A stretch of 64,000 nt of DNA from Nonomuraea thailandensis (lineage in GTDB: Bacteria > Actinomycetota > Actinomycetes > Streptosporangiales > Streptosporangiaceae): NCBI RefSeq assembly GCF_024172165.1, contig NZ_JAMZEB010000002.1, positions 10,328,501 to 10,392,500 on the forward strand, written 5' to 3'. A program made the translations under genes and the position numbers. Each line of letters begins with the position of its first letter. Position 1 is the stretch's first letter. A model generated the notes under the pieces. The model had not been told where the DNA came from and did not search any database. It saw only the letters and a program-made list of their open reading frames with translations. Positions 43,236 to 52,061 of the stretch are shown one piece after another.

Positions 43236-44075
43236 TCAATCGGCCGGCAGCGGCCAGCCGTCCAGCGCGTGGCCGGGATGTTCGCGCAGGAACCGCCGCC
43301 GGACTTCGACGTACCGGGTCGGCGTGAGCCCGGTGAACGCCCGGAACTCGTGGCCGAAGTGGGCCTGGTCGAAGTAGCCTGCGCCACCGGCGAGGTCGCC
43401 CCAGTCGATCGGTCCGGCGGGGTTGATCGCGAACACGGTGGCGGTGAAGCGGTAGGCGCGGGCCAGCCGCTTCGGCGTGACGCCGATGAGCTCCTTGAAC
43501 CGCTGTGCCAGATGGGTGCTGCTGACACCGGCTGCCACGCTCAGGTCGCCGATCGCCACCGCCCCGCCGGCCGCCGCGATGACGTTGCTCGTATGGCGGA
43601 CCAGCCCCAGGCCGGCGGTCTCGTACAGCCGTCGCGTCAGCTCCTCCTCGAGCAGCGTCAGCATCTCGTACGGTCCGTCCGCCGTGGCCAGCCGGTCTCG
43701 CAGCTCAGCGATGGCGGGCCGGCCCCAGACCTGCTCTATCGTCACCGGCCGGTCACACAGCTCGGCCGCGGGCATCGGCAGGAACGGCGCCAGCCCCCAC
43801 GCCTTGAAGTGCACGCCGACGGACCGGGTCCGGAGTGGGTAGCCGAACTCATACGCGCGAGTGGGCATGGTGACCACGCAGCCGTCGACGTACTCGGCCG
43901 TCTCGATGTCGGTGCCGCCGCGGATGCGGAACGGCGCCCCGAGATTGACGATGAGCAACGCCGCCGGCGCCGGCGGCAGCATCAGGCGGGCGTACGGCGG
44001 CGCACCCTCCAGGTAGTAGAGGTCGTCGATCAGCCCGTCCAACGGCGGCCGCGGCACTCGTGACACGTACTCCAC
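43236..44075 (-). CDS. AraC-family transcription regulator
   Basis: The product is 279 residues. An N-terminal effector-type domain (RPPLDGLIDDLYYLEG, GVHFKAWGLAPFL) precedes two helix-turn-helix motifs in the last 100 residues (DLSVAAGVSSTHLAQRFKEL; DLAGGAGYFDQAHFGHEF), the AraC signature. It starts at the GTG at 44073-44075. It probably controls the downstream reductase gene and may act on the methyltransferase divergently encoded from 44142. The signal is unknown. Confidence 0.88.
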   Translation of the reverse strand: MEYVSRVPRPPLDGLIDDLYYLEGAPPYARLMLPPAPAALLIVNLGAPFRIRGGTDIETAEYVDGCVVTMPTRAYEFGYPLRTRSVGVHFKAWGLAPFLPMPAAELCDRPVTIEQVWGRPAIAELRDRLATADGPYEMLTLLEEELTRRLYETAGLGLVRHTSNVIAAAGGAVAIGDLSVAAGVSSTHLAQRFKELIGVTPKRLARAYRFTATVFAINPAGPIDWGDLAGGAGYFDQAHFGHEFRAFTGLTPTRYVEVRRRFLREHPGHALDGWPLPAD

Positions 44076-44141
44076 GTGTCACAGCATCGCCGATGCACGG
44101 GCGTCGCCGCCAGGCCGGGCGAAATGGGGCATCATGGCGCG

Positions 44142-44771
44142 ATGAGCGTGCGCTACGACGATGTGATCGGTGCACTCCGGGCGGCCTACGACGCAGGCGC
44201 GGAGCGGCGTGAGGCCAGCGGCAAGAGCCCGTGGAAGCTGGCGGAGCGCGAGGCGTTCCTGGGCCGGCTCAAGGAGCACGGGCTCGGGCGGCTGCTGGAG
44301 ATCGGCGCCGGCACCGGCCAGGACAGCCTCTACTTCCATGAGAACGGCCTGGAGGTCGTGGCCGTCGATCTGTCGCCCGCCATGGTGGCCCACTGCCGCG
44401 AGAAGGGCCTCGACGCCCAGGTCATGGATTTTCTGGGGCTCGACTTCCCGCCCGGGTCCTTCGACGCGGTGTATGCGCTCAATTGCCTGCTGCACGTGCC
44501 CAACGGCGATTTCCCGGCGGTCCTGAACACGATCCACACGTTGCTGCGGCCCGGCGGGCTGTTCTTCGTCGGGGTGTACGGCGGGGGCCCTCTGCAGGAG
44601 GAGGGATTCTTCGAGGAGGACGACCACGACCCTCCCCGGTTCTTCTCCTTCCGCAGTGACGAGCAGCTCCGGGAATTCGCTGACGCGGCGGCCTTCGACA
44701 TCGTGGACTTCCACGTCGTGGGAGCCGGTGAAAGCCGCTTCCAGTCGCTGACGTTGCGGCGGGGGCGTTAG
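44142..44771 (+). CDS. SAM-dependent methyltransferase, class I
   Basis: The product is 209 residues. The SAM-binding Rossmann motif I is LLEIGAGTGQDS (about 50-61), followed by VVAVDLSPAMV and motif IV-like DAVYALNCLLHVP. There is no clear substrate-specific domain. The ATG at 44142 gives a normal N-terminus; the frame is open to 44076 but overlaps the regulator start. The stop overlaps the convergent YcxB-like gene by four bases. Confidence 0.88.
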   Translation: MSVRYDDVIGALRAAYDAGAERREASGKSPWKLAEREAFLGRLKEHGLGRLLEIGAGTGQDSLYFHENGLEVVAVDLSPAMVAHCREKGLDAQVMDFLGLDFPPGSFDAVYALNCLLHVPNGDFPAVLNTIHTLLRPGGLFFVGVYGGGPLQEEGFFEEDDHDPPRFFSFRSDEQLREFADAAAFDIVDFHVVGAGESRFQSLTLRRGR

Positions 44772-45244
44772 GCGGACGGGTTCGTCAGCGGGGCCAGCCG
44801 GGCGTCGAGCTGCGCCTGTTGTGCCGGGGTGAACGCCTTTCTCGGCAGGAAACCGGTGGCCTGCTTGTTGGCGAAGAACAGCCAGAACTCCGGCGTGACG
44901 ACGACACGTGAGAACAATGACCAGCGCGCCTGCGTGGTGAGTTTCTCGGAGCGGCTCTCGTACCCCTCGTCGGTCACGTGGAGCGTGGTGGGGACGCAGA
45001 TGAAGGGCACCTGCTTCCTGGCCGCCCGGCGCAGCGACCAGGGGATCACGAACGGGACGACGATCGCCGCGACCAGCATGCCCAGGCCGATGCCGATATT
45101 CCCGAGCAGGAGGAAGACGGCGCCGAACACCACCAGAAAGGCGGGGAACAACCAGATGAGGGCCTTGAGCTGGTGTTTCAAGGCCTGCTCCAGCGCCCGC
45201 ACCACCTCGCCGGGAGAGGGCTCGTACTCAACGGTGAAATCCAC
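44768..45244 (-). CDS. YcxB-like membrane protein
   Basis: The product is 158 residues. Two adjacent transmembrane helices (about 27-70: LIWLFPAFLVVFGAVFLLLG, GIGLGMLVAAIVVPFVIPW) are followed by a YcxB-like domain with SRSEKLTTQARWSLFSRVVVTPEFWLFF near residues 100-130 and FLPRKAF. The GTG at 45242-45244 was chosen over a longer frame to 45280. Function is unknown; such proteins are membrane-associated and often unlinked to operons. Confidence 0.8.
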   Translation of the reverse strand: MDFTVEYEPSPGEVVRALEQALKHQLKALIWLFPAFLVVFGAVFLLLGNIGIGLGMLVAAIVVPFVIPWSLRRAARKQVPFICVPTTLHVTDEGYESRSEKLTTQARWSLFSRVVVTPEFWLFFANKQATGFLPRKAFTPAQQAQLDARLAPLTNPSA

Positions 45245-45367
45245 GTGCGGATCCTGCTGGAGATCGTGCGCCCGGCGCAACCCGAGGGTGGTTCTTGATG
45301 GTCGTCCGGACGGGCGTTAGCGTCGTTCCTCGACTTCGATCTCCCAGCACTGTCAAAGGGGTTGGTC

Positions 45368-46960
45368 ATGTCCGTGATCGGGAATCTGCGCAGGGCCGTG
45401 GCGGTGGCGTTAGCCGTCGTCCTGGCCATGACCGCCGTGGCCGCGCAGGCCGGGGCCGGCACGGCGAGCAAGCCGAAACGGCCGAACATCGTCTTCGTCC
45501 TCGTCGACGACCTGTCGGCCGACTTGCTCCAGTACATGGACGCCGTGCGCGGCCTGGCGAAGAACGGCACGACGTTCAGCAACTACTACGTCTCCAACTC
45601 GCTCTGCTGCCCGTCCAGGGCCTCCATGTTCACCGGGCAGTTCCCGCACAACACGGGCGTGGCCACGAACAAGGGCAGCGACGGCGGCGGTTATCAGGCG
45701 TTCGCGAAACACGAGAGCCGGACGTACGCCGTCGCCCTGGACCGGGCCGGCTATCGCACGGGTTACCTGGGCAAGTACATCAACGAATATCCGGTGCCGG
45801 CCGGTTACCACGTGCCGGTCGGGTGGGACGAATGGCACGTGGCGGCCGGGGGCGGATACAGCGAGTTCACGTATCAGCTCACCCGGTACATCAAGGAGGA
45901 GACGGCGCAGGAGAAGCCGCTCGACCCCTCCGGCGGCAGATACTTGACGGACGAGCTCGGGCAGCGGGCCGTGGACTTCATCGAGAGGTCACGGCGGTAC
46001 GCGCCGGGGGAGCCGTTCTTCCTGCAGGTCTCGCCGTTCTCGCCGCACTCCAGGATCGGCGCCCAGGCCGGTGACAAGGAGCCGCGCTTCCCGCCGGCGC
46101 GGCGGGACCGGCCGAAGAACCAGTTCCCCGCCGGGGAGTTCCCGCACGGCGACTGCGGCGGGCCCGACTGCGCGAGCATCGACGTGGCGGCGCTGCCGGC
46201 GTTCGACGAGGACACCGCCGACAAGCCCTCCTGGGTACGGCGGGAGCCGATCGGGCCCAACGTCGTCAAGGAGCTGCGCAAGGACTTCCGCGACCGCATC
46301 CGCATGGTGCAGTCGGTGGACGACATGGTGGAGCGGGTGCTCGCGGCGCTGAGCCCCGAGGAGCTGCGCACCACGTACGTGGTGTTCACCAGCGACAACG
46401 GGTTCCACCTCGGGCAGCACCGGCTGCTGCGTGGCAAGTCCACCGCCTACGACCACGATGTACGGGTGCCGCTGCTGGTCAAGCGGCCGGAGGCGGGCCG
46501 GCACGGCGAGCTGGCCGTGGACGCCATCGCGCAGAACGTGGATCTCTTCGCGACCTTCCTCGACATGGCGGGCGTCCGGAGCGAGCCGCGTGACGGGCGC
46601 AGCCTGCTGCCGCTCATCCAGGGGCACAAGGTGAGGGACTGGCGGGAGGCGGCGCTGATCGAGCACGTCAGGCCGGATCCGGACGCCCCCGGCGAGCCGG
46701 ACCCGGACGCCGACGAGCTGCGGGCGCCCGCGAACCCGGGGCCGCCCAGCTACGCCGCCGTGCGTACGGCCGGCGAGCTGTACGTCGAGTACGAGGGTGA
46801 TCCGCGGCCCGAGTACTACGACACCGTGACCGACCCGCACCAGGAGTCCAACGACCCCGGCAACGCCAGGACGGCCGAGCTGGCCGCCGTGCTCGACCGG
46901 CTGGCCGGATGCGGTGAACCCGGCGCGCTCGACTGCTGGACCGCCGCGCAGCTGCGCTGA
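45368..46960 (+). CDS. Secreted sulfatase, formylglycine type
   Basis: The product is 530 residues. A signal peptide covers about 1-31 (AVALAVVLAMTAVAA). The sulfatase fold starts at NIVFVLVDDLS. The formylglycine site is C81-P-S-R84 inside SLCCPSRASM, which needs activation by a formylglycine-generating enzyme not seen in this window. Metal-binding positions appear in DDLSAD and TSDNGFHLGQH. It hydrolyses sulfate esters of an unknown substrate outside the cell. Choice of the ATG at 45368 is supported by AAAGGGG upstream. Confidence 0.9.
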   Translation: MSVIGNLRRAVAVALAVVLAMTAVAAQAGAGTASKPKRPNIVFVLVDDLSADLLQYMDAVRGLAKNGTTFSNYYVSNSLCCPSRASMFTGQFPHNTGVATNKGSDGGGYQAFAKHESRTYAVALDRAGYRTGYLGKYINEYPVPAGYHVPVGWDEWHVAAGGGYSEFTYQLTRYIKEETAQEKPLDPSGGRYLTDELGQRAVDFIERSRRYAPGEPFFLQVSPFSPHSRIGAQAGDKEPRFPPARRDRPKNQFPAGEFPHGDCGGPDCASIDVAALPAFDEDTADKPSWVRREPIGPNVVKELRKDFRDRIRMVQSVDDMVERVLAALSPEELRTTYVVFTSDNGFHLGQHRLLRGKSTAYDHDVRVPLLVKRPEAGRHGELAVDAIAQNVDLFATFLDMAGVRSEPRDGRSLLPLIQGHKVRDWREAALIEHVRPDPDAPGEPDPDADELRAPANPGPPSYAAVRTAGELYVEYEGDPRPEYYDTVTDPHQESNDPGNARTAELAAVLDRLAGCGEPGALDCWTAAQLR

Positions 46961-47047
46961 GCGAGGCCGCGCAACTGCGCTGGGCGAGGCCGCTCAGCGC
47001 AGCGCCGGAGTCCAGGACGCGAAGTGCCGCTCAGCGCAGCGCCGGAG
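46947..47047. repeat. Overlapping direct and inverted repeats after the sulfatase gene
   Basis: A 23-bp unit is tandemly duplicated (46947-46969 and 46970-46992, 21/23 identical). A 21-bp unit CCGCTCAGCGCAGCGCCGGAG occurs at 46990-47010 and 47027-47047. GCTGCGCTGAGCG at 46951-46963 is the exact reverse complement of CGCTCAGCGCAGC at 46992-47004 and 47029-47041, allowing alternative hairpins. It lies between two convergent genes and includes the last sulfatase codons, so it likely acts as a terminator. Confidence 0.75.
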
Positions 47048-47067
47048 GCCGGGCCGTCAAGCGCGGC

Positions 47068-47979
47068 TCAGCGCCGCAGGAGGTCTCTGACCTCGGCCAG
47101 CAGGTCCACCTGGGCCCGCCAGTCACCCCCCGAGACCCCGATCACCGCGTGGCCCGCCCCGGCCGCGCGGTACTCGGCCAGCCTCTCGGCGACCTGCTTC
47201 GGCTCCCCGGTGAGCGGGATCCCGGCGACCTCCTCCAGCGGGCGCCCGTACCCGCCGCTGATGCCGGCCGCGATCTCCGCCTGCGCGGCCGGCCCGCCGC
47301 CCACGTGGGCGGCCCCGCCGACGGCGATGACGGGCGCGGGCCGCCCGTGCCCGGCCGCCAGCTCGGCCAGCCTGACCCGGCCGCGGGCGACCTCCTGAGG
47401 CGGGATCAGGGACGGGAACCAGCCGTCGCCGAGCCGCGCGGCCCGCCGGATCGCCGCGTCAGAGGCGTTGCCGACCCACACCGGCGGCATCTCGACGGCG
47501 GGAGCCAGCCGGACGGGCTGCCGCGCGTCCGGGTCGACGGCCTCCGGCAGGATCACAGGCTCGCCCGCCAGCAGCCGCGGAAGCAACTCCAAGGCGATGT
47601 CCGTACGCCGCCCACGCTCCCCGTACGGCACCCCGGCCGCCGCCCACTGCGCGGGCCCGCCACCGGACCCCACCCCCAGCACGAGCCGCTCACCCGACAC
47701 GTACCGCAGGGTCGCGACCTGCTTGGCCGCCCACGCCAGGGGCCGGATGGCGGGGATGAACACGCTGGTGCCGATCCTGACCCGCGTGGTGGCCGCGGCG
47801 GCGGTGGCCAGGGCGATCGGCGCGTCCAGCACCGGCCCGCCGACCGCCAGGTGATCGCCGTGCCAGACCCCGTCGAGCCCGGCCCGCTCGGCATGCCTGG
47901 CGGCCTCGGCCAGGGTGAGGCCGTCCCGATGCTGTACGGCGATCCCGGGCAGGATGACGCCGATCTCGAAGCTCTCCAT
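47068..47979 (-). CDS. LLM-class flavin/F420-dependent oxidoreductase
   Basis: The product is 303 residues. TIM-barrel motifs of the luciferase-like monooxygenases are clear: EAARHAERAGLDGVWHGDHL, RVRIGTSVFIPAIRP, RLVLGVGSGGGPAQW and DGWFPSL. It differs from the paralogue at 18.4 kb in most segments. The cofactor (FMN or F420) cannot be decided. The ATG at 47977-47979 lies directly below a MerR-type operator, so the transcript has a very short leader. No reductase is adjacent. Confidence 0.85.
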   Translation of the reverse strand: MESFEIGVILPGIAVQHRDGLTLAEAARHAERAGLDGVWHGDHLAVGGPVLDAPIALATAAAATTRVRIGTSVFIPAIRPLAWAAKQVATLRYVSGERLVLGVGSGGGPAQWAAAGVPYGERGRRTDIALELLPRLLAGEPVILPEAVDPDARQPVRLAPAVEMPPVWVGNASDAAIRRAARLGDGWFPSLIPPQEVARGRVRLAELAAGHGRPAPVIAVGGAAHVGGGPAAQAEIAAGISGGYGRPLEEVAGIPLTGEPKQVAERLAEYRAAGAGHAVIGVSGGDWRAQVDLLAEVRDLLRR

Positions 47980-47992
47980 GAGTTCAACGGTG

Positions 47993-48017
47993 CAACCTCC
48001 AGCAAGGTTGATGTCAA
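47993..48017 (-). promoter_or_regulatory. MerR-type operator/promoter
   Basis: On the minus strand TTGACAT (48017-48011) is followed by the palindrome CAACCT-6-AGGTTG (48010-47993). MerR-family regulators bind such dyads placed in an over-long spacer between -35 and -10. A -10 box is poor. No merR gene is in the window near it, so the regulator would act from elsewhere. Confidence 0.5.
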
Positions 48018-48110
48018 GGCGGAAAACCCGTGGCGAACGAGACGGGTCACGGGCCATGATCACCGCGTGACCGTGACCACCGTGGAGTCGCGACCCCTGC
48101 GAGCGGACGG

Positions 48111-48642
48111 CGGTTCGCGGGCCGCGAGGAGCCGGCCGCCCTGGTGCGCGAGGTCTTCGGCGGTGATCGCCGCCTCGCCCCCGTCGAGCGGCTGACCGGC
48201 GGCTCCAAGAAGGGGCGTCTACCGCCTCTCCTTCCAGGACGCCGGCCCGACGGCCATGCTCCATGTCTGGTCCGGTGACGAGGACTACTGGGACTCCGTC
48301 CGCGTGGAGAGCCCCGAGCCGTTCGCGCACGGCTCGGGGCTGGCGCTCTTCGAGGCGGCGCACGCCCGGCTGAGCTCCGTGGGCGTGCGCGTCCCCGGCC
48401 TCTACTTCGCCGACGGCGGCCGCGGGCTCTACCCGGCCGACGTGGCCGTGATCGAGGACGTGCGCGGCGGAACGCTGGAGGCCCGGCTGGGCGGCGCGGA
48501 GCCGATCGGCAGGGCCGCCGCCGAGCTGGAGGAGAGGCTGCGGGAGGCCTCATATCGGGCGGGCGGTCATCGTAGGGTGAGAACCGGCCGCCAGCCCTTG
48601 CGCCGTCGGCCATTTTGGTCAACTCTTAGGAAGGTTTCCTAA
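48111..48642 (+). pseudogene. APH-family phosphotransferase remnant
   Basis: The N-terminal piece (LVREVFGGDRRLAPVERLTGGS) and the downstream piece (VYRLSFQDAGPTAMLHVWSG, then SGLALFEAAHARLSSVGVRVPG, VAVIEDVRGGTLEARLGG) belong to one protein but sit in different frames, with the shift near 48215. The sequence then stops near 48570, before the catalytic HxD and DxD regions. No proper start codon is present. It resembles the aminoglycoside/antibiotic phosphotransferase-like family and is inactive. Confidence 0.65.
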
Positions 48643-48648
48643 CAGTTG
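48620..48648. promoter_or_regulatory. 29-bp near-perfect palindrome upstream of the DUF305 gene
   Basis: The core TTAGGAA-GGT-TTCCTAA (48626-48642) is a perfect 7-bp dyad. An outer CAACT/AGTTG pair (48620-48624, 48644-48648) extends it, with one mismatch. It lies 12 bp upstream of the GTG at 48660 and probably overlaps its promoter. The A/T content is far higher than its surroundings. Confidence 0.65.
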
Positions 48649-48659
48649 AGGGAGGGCCG

Positions 48660-49190
48660 GTGCGCGGAGGACGTGTCTTGGCGGGCCTGAGCCTCCTGGT
48701 GGCCGCCGCCTGCGGCCAGGCGGCGAAGGACGAGCCCCCGGTCAACGCCGAGGACGTGATGTTCGTGCAGATGATGGTGCAACATCATCGGCAGGGGATC
48801 GAGATCGCCAAGGTCGGCGCGTCCCGCGCCAAGGACCCCGAGCTCAGGACGCTGACCGCGGCCATCGAGAGCACCCAGCAGACCGAGGTCGAGATGATGC
48901 TGCGCTGGCTGCACTCCTGGGACCAGCCGATCACGCCCGCCACGAGCGCCCACGACCACCACGGCGGCATGCCGGAGACGGACGTCAAGCAGATCCAGGC
49001 GCTGCGCAGGTCCGGCAACTTCGAGTACGACCTGTGCAACCTGCTCATCGCCCACCAGGACGACGCCGTCCAGATGGCCGCCGCGGAGGTGGCGGGCGGC
49101 GCGAACCCGGCGGTCCAGCAGTGGGCGGCCCAGGTGCAGAGCTCCCGCAAGGGTCAGATCGACCTGATGATGGAGCTCATCAAGAAGTAG
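48660..49190 (+). CDS. DUF305-domain lipoprotein
   Basis: The product is 176 residues. A lipoprotein signal with Cys18 (LVAAACGQ) is followed by a DUF305/ferritin-like helical domain: FVQMMVQHHRQGIEIAKV and LIAHQDDAVQMAAAEV, with the paired Met/His helices often associated with metals such as copper. Family members are anchored outside the membrane. The GTG has GAGGGAGG before it. It is expressed from the palindromic promoter region at 48620. Confidence 0.85.
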   Translation: MRGGRVLAGLSLLVAAACGQAAKDEPPVNAEDVMFVQMMVQHHRQGIEIAKVGASRAKDPELRTLTAAIESTQQTEVEMMLRWLHSWDQPITPATSAHDHHGGMPETDVKQIQALRRSGNFEYDLCNLLIAHQDDAVQMAAAEVAGGANPAVQQWAAQVQSSRKGQIDLMMELIKK

Positions 49191-49227
49191 AAGACGCCTC
49201 GAAAGACTCATGGACGCCGTGCCCATT

Positions 49228-49244
49228 AAGTGATTAGATCACTT
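49228..49244. promoter_or_regulatory. 17-bp palindrome at the GntR gene start
   Basis: AAGTGAT-TAG-ATCACTT is perfect and ends 3 bp before the ATG at 49248. The GntR gene appears leaderless, so binding here would block its own transcription. A 15/17 copy is found at 62981-62997. Confidence 0.75.
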
Positions 49245-49247
49245 GAT

Positions 49248-49946
49248 ATGTCCGAGGTAGCGCGGCCCACGCTTTCCGACGCTCTGACCGAGCGCATGCT
49301 GGAGCTCATCCGTACGGGAGGGCACCGGCCGGGCGACAGGCTGCCCTCGACCAGGGAGCTCTCCCAGCGTTTCGCGGTCACCACCCCGACCCTGCGCGAG
49401 GCGCTACGCAGGCTGGAGGCCACCGGGGCCATCGAGCTGCGGCACGGCTCCGGCATCTACGTCGGCGCCGCCATCGAGCGGCTGGTCCTGCCCAACCCCA
49501 ACATGCGCGAGGTCCGCACCGCGCAGCTCCTGGAGCTGCTCGACGCGCGGATCCTCATCGAGCCGCCGCTGGCCGCCCTGGCCGCCGAGCAGGCGGGCGA
49601 CGAGGAGCTGGCGGCGCTCAGGCAGGCGCTGGACGAGGCGAGCAGGCACCTGCGCGGCGAGGACGCCGAGCTGCACGACGCGAACATGACCTTCCACCGG
49701 GCCACCGCCCGGATGGCGGGCAACAGCGTGCTGCACGAGGTCGTCGACTCGCTGCTCACGGTCCACGGGCCGGAGCAGCGCGAGATCCTGCAGATCTTCG
49801 ACGACCGTCGCCGCGACCACGAGGAGCACCTGGCCATCCTGGAGGCCATCGAGGCGCGTGACGCGGCGCAGGCCGAGCAGCGCATGCGGGCCCACCTGGT
49901 GGACGTCAAAACGGTGATCGAGCACCGGATGCAACCCCCCCGATGA
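49248..49946 (+). CDS. GntR-family regulator with FCD domain
   Basis: The product is 232 residues. The N-terminal winged helix (SDALTERMLELIRTGGHRPGDRL; AVTTPTLREALRRLEATGAIE) is followed by an FCD ligand domain (about 85-225: LLDARILIEPPLAALAAEQAG, AEQRMRAHLVDVKTVIEHR). FCD regulators commonly respond to sugar acids and other carboxylates. The frame is open to 49230, but the ATG at 49248 avoids starting inside the operator. It begins the carbohydrate locus and probably represses it. Confidence 0.88.
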   Translation: MSEVARPTLSDALTERMLELIRTGGHRPGDRLPSTRELSQRFAVTTPTLREALRRLEATGAIELRHGSGIYVGAAIERLVLPNPNMREVRTAQLLELLDARILIEPPLAALAAEQAGDEELAALRQALDEASRHLRGEDAELHDANMTFHRATARMAGNSVLHEVVDSLLTVHGPEQREILQIFDDRRRDHEEHLAILEAIEARDAAQAEQRMRAHLVDVKTVIEHRMQPPR

Positions 49947-49965
49947 GAACCAAGGAGGCCGGCCC

Positions 49966-51216
49966 ATGTACCGGTCACGTGTGGCCACGCTCGGCGTGGC
50001 GGCGCTCGTCCTGGCCGCCTGCGGCGGCAACGGCGCCGAGGCGCCGCAGAAGAAGACCGAGCTGACCCTCTACAACGACAAGGGCGCCTGGACGAAGTAC
50101 TTCGACGAGATGGGCGCCCTGTCCAAGCAGAGCATCGGCCTGGGCATGAAGCCGACGGGATACACGGACTCGGCGCAGTACCAGGCCTTCATCAAGGCGT
50201 CCTTCCGCACGAACGTCAAGCCCGACCTGTTCACCTGGCAGACCGGGGGGATGCTGGAGGAGATCGTCAAGCAGAAGCAGGTGGCCGACACCACGGCCGT
50301 CTGGCAGGAGGCGATCAAGGCGGGCGACCTGTCGCAGGACCTCGCCCCGTACTACACGATCGGCGGCAAGCAGTACTGCGTGCCGATGAACGTCGCCTAC
50401 TGGGGCATGTTCTACAACAAGAAGATCTTCGACCAGTACGACCTGAAGCCGCCCCAGACCTGGGACGACCTGGTGAAAACCGCCGAAACGCTCAAGAAGA
50501 ACGGCGTCAAGGCGTTCTACCACACCAGCGTGCTGTTCTCCTTCGTCTGGTTCGAGCAGCTCATGGCAGGCACCGACCCCGACCTGTACGACCGCCTGTC
50601 CACCGGCAAGGCCAAGTACACCGACCCCGGCGTGGTCCAGGTGATGGAGCGCTGGAAGCAGCTCATCGACGCCGGCTACTTCATCAACCCGGGCGACAAG
50701 ACCGACCCCGGCGACGTGCTGAAGACCGGCAAGGCGGCGATGGTGTCGTTCGGCACCTGGTTCAACACCAGCATGACCACGCGCAGCATGAAGGCCGGCA
50801 CCGACTACGACTTCTTCGTCATCCCGAACGTCGATCCGGCGCTGCCCAAGACGTCGATGATCTTCGAGAGCGGGCCGCTGTGCTCGCTCACCAAGGCGGC
50901 CGACCCCGACGCCGGCATGAGGTACCTCAAGTGGTGGACCACCTCCGAGGCGCAGGACAAGTGGGCCAAGAGCCGGGGCGACGTCAGCGCCAACCCGAAG
51001 GTGACGATCGACGACAAGGTGCTCGGCGCGGTCACCAAGGACGCGGGCAGCGGTAAGTACCGGCTGGTCAACCGCTACTTCGAGGCCACGCCGCCGCCGA
51101 TCCTGACGGCCGCGCTCGACGGGTTCAGCAAGTTCGTGACCGAGCCCGGCACGTACCAGGAGGTCCTGCAGACCATCCAGAAGGCGGCGGACGAGTACTG
51201 GAGCACTCATCAGTGA
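49966..51216 (+). CDS. Sugar-binding lipoprotein of an ABC importer
   Basis: The product is 416 residues. A lipoprotein signal with Cys19 (LVLAACGG) starts a family 1 extracellular solute-binding protein: YFDEMGALSKQSIGL, FRTNVKPDLFTWQTGG, MNVAYWGMFYNKKIFDQYDL and FGTWFNTSM. It binds an oligosaccharide or glycoside at the cell surface. AAGGAGG precedes the ATG. The operon continues with two permease genes. A mannose-containing substrate is inferred from the mannosidase downstream. Confidence 0.88.
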   Translation: MYRSRVATLGVAALVLAACGGNGAEAPQKKTELTLYNDKGAWTKYFDEMGALSKQSIGLGMKPTGYTDSAQYQAFIKASFRTNVKPDLFTWQTGGMLEEIVKQKQVADTTAVWQEAIKAGDLSQDLAPYYTIGGKQYCVPMNVAYWGMFYNKKIFDQYDLKPPQTWDDLVKTAETLKKNGVKAFYHTSVLFSFVWFEQLMAGTDPDLYDRLSTGKAKYTDPGVVQVMERWKQLIDAGYFINPGDKTDPGDVLKTGKAAMVSFGTWFNTSMTTRSMKAGTDYDFFVIPNVDPALPKTSMIFESGPLCSLTKAADPDAGMRYLKWWTTSEAQDKWAKSRGDVSANPKVTIDDKVLGAVTKDAGSGKYRLVNRYFEATPPPILTAALDGFSKFVTEPGTYQEVLQTIQKAADEYWSTHQ

Positions 51217-52061
51217 GCCGCGCGCCGATGCTCGGGCGGTTCAGGTACGGCTACGTGGCGCCGGCGGCGCTGCTGGTCGCGGTGCTGCTGTACGCGCCGT
51301 TCGTGTGGACCGCGTACCTGAGCCTGACCCGCTACGACGGCCTGGAGTCGCCGGTCTGGGTGGGTCTGGGCAACTTCGCCAAGCTGTTCGACGACGCGGC
51401 CCTGCTCACCTCGACCCGTAACACCCTGATCTGGGTGATCGGCACCATGGTGCTGCCTGTCGGGCTCGGGCTGCTGGTCGCGGTGCTGTCGTACGACCTC
51501 AAGGGCGGCGCGTGGTACCGGGTGCCGTTCATGCTGCCGTACGCGCTGAGCGGCGCCGGGCTGGCCATGGTGTGGAGCCCGGTCCTGTCGCACGGAGGCA
51601 TCGCGAACCTGCTGCTCGGCGTGGACACCGCGTTCCTCCAGGAGGCGCCGGCGAACACGTTCGCGATGCTCGCGGTCTGGACGTGGCAGCAGCTCGGCGT
51701 GAACACGCTGCTGTTCGTGGTGGGGCTGCAGTCCATCCCCAGGGAGCCGATCGAGGCCGCGCGGCTGGACGGGGCGTCGGGCTGGCGGCTGTTCCGGCAC
51801 GTGATCTGGCCGCTCATGCGGCCGCTGACGGCGGTCGTGGTGGGGCTGGCGCTGGTGGCCGGGCTGAAGACGTTCGACATCGTCTGGGTGCTGACCCAGG
51901 GCGGGCCGGGGCGCAACTCCGAGACGCTGGCGGTGACCATGTACAAGGAGACGTTCGTGGCCAGCGACTACGGTTACGGCTCGGCCGTCGCGGTGATGCT
52001 GACCGTCGTGACGGGGCTGGCGTCGTACCTGTATCTGCGCAGGCAGGTGACGGCCACATGA
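51213..52061 (+). CDS. Sugar ABC permease (MalF-type)
   Basis: The product is 282 residues with six transmembrane helices. The cytoplasmic EAA motif is EAARLDGASGWRLFRHVIWPLMRP near residues 185-210. The GTG overlaps the upstream stop (GTGA). It pairs with the MalG-type permease to form the membrane channel. Confidence 0.9.
   Translation: MSRAPMLGRFRYGYVAPAALLVAVLLYAPFVWTAYLSLTRYDGLESPVWVGLGNFAKLFDDAALLTSTRNTLIWVIGTMVLPVGLGLLVAVLSYDLKGGAWYRVPFMLPYALSGAGLAMVWSPVLSHGGIANLLLGVDTAFLQEAPANTFAMLAVWTWQQLGVNTLLFVVGLQSIPREPIEAARLDGASGWRLFRHVIWPLMRPLTAVVVGLALVAGLKTFDIVWVLTQGGPGRNSETLAVTMYKETFVASDYGYGSAVAVMLTVVTGLASYLYLRRQVTAT

Noticed and set aside
44077..44105. A second TGTCACA followed by CGTC, upstream of the methyltransferase gene
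   Set aside because: The spacing is 18 bp instead of 15, and it overlaps the start of the divergent AraC-type gene. It could easily be chance.
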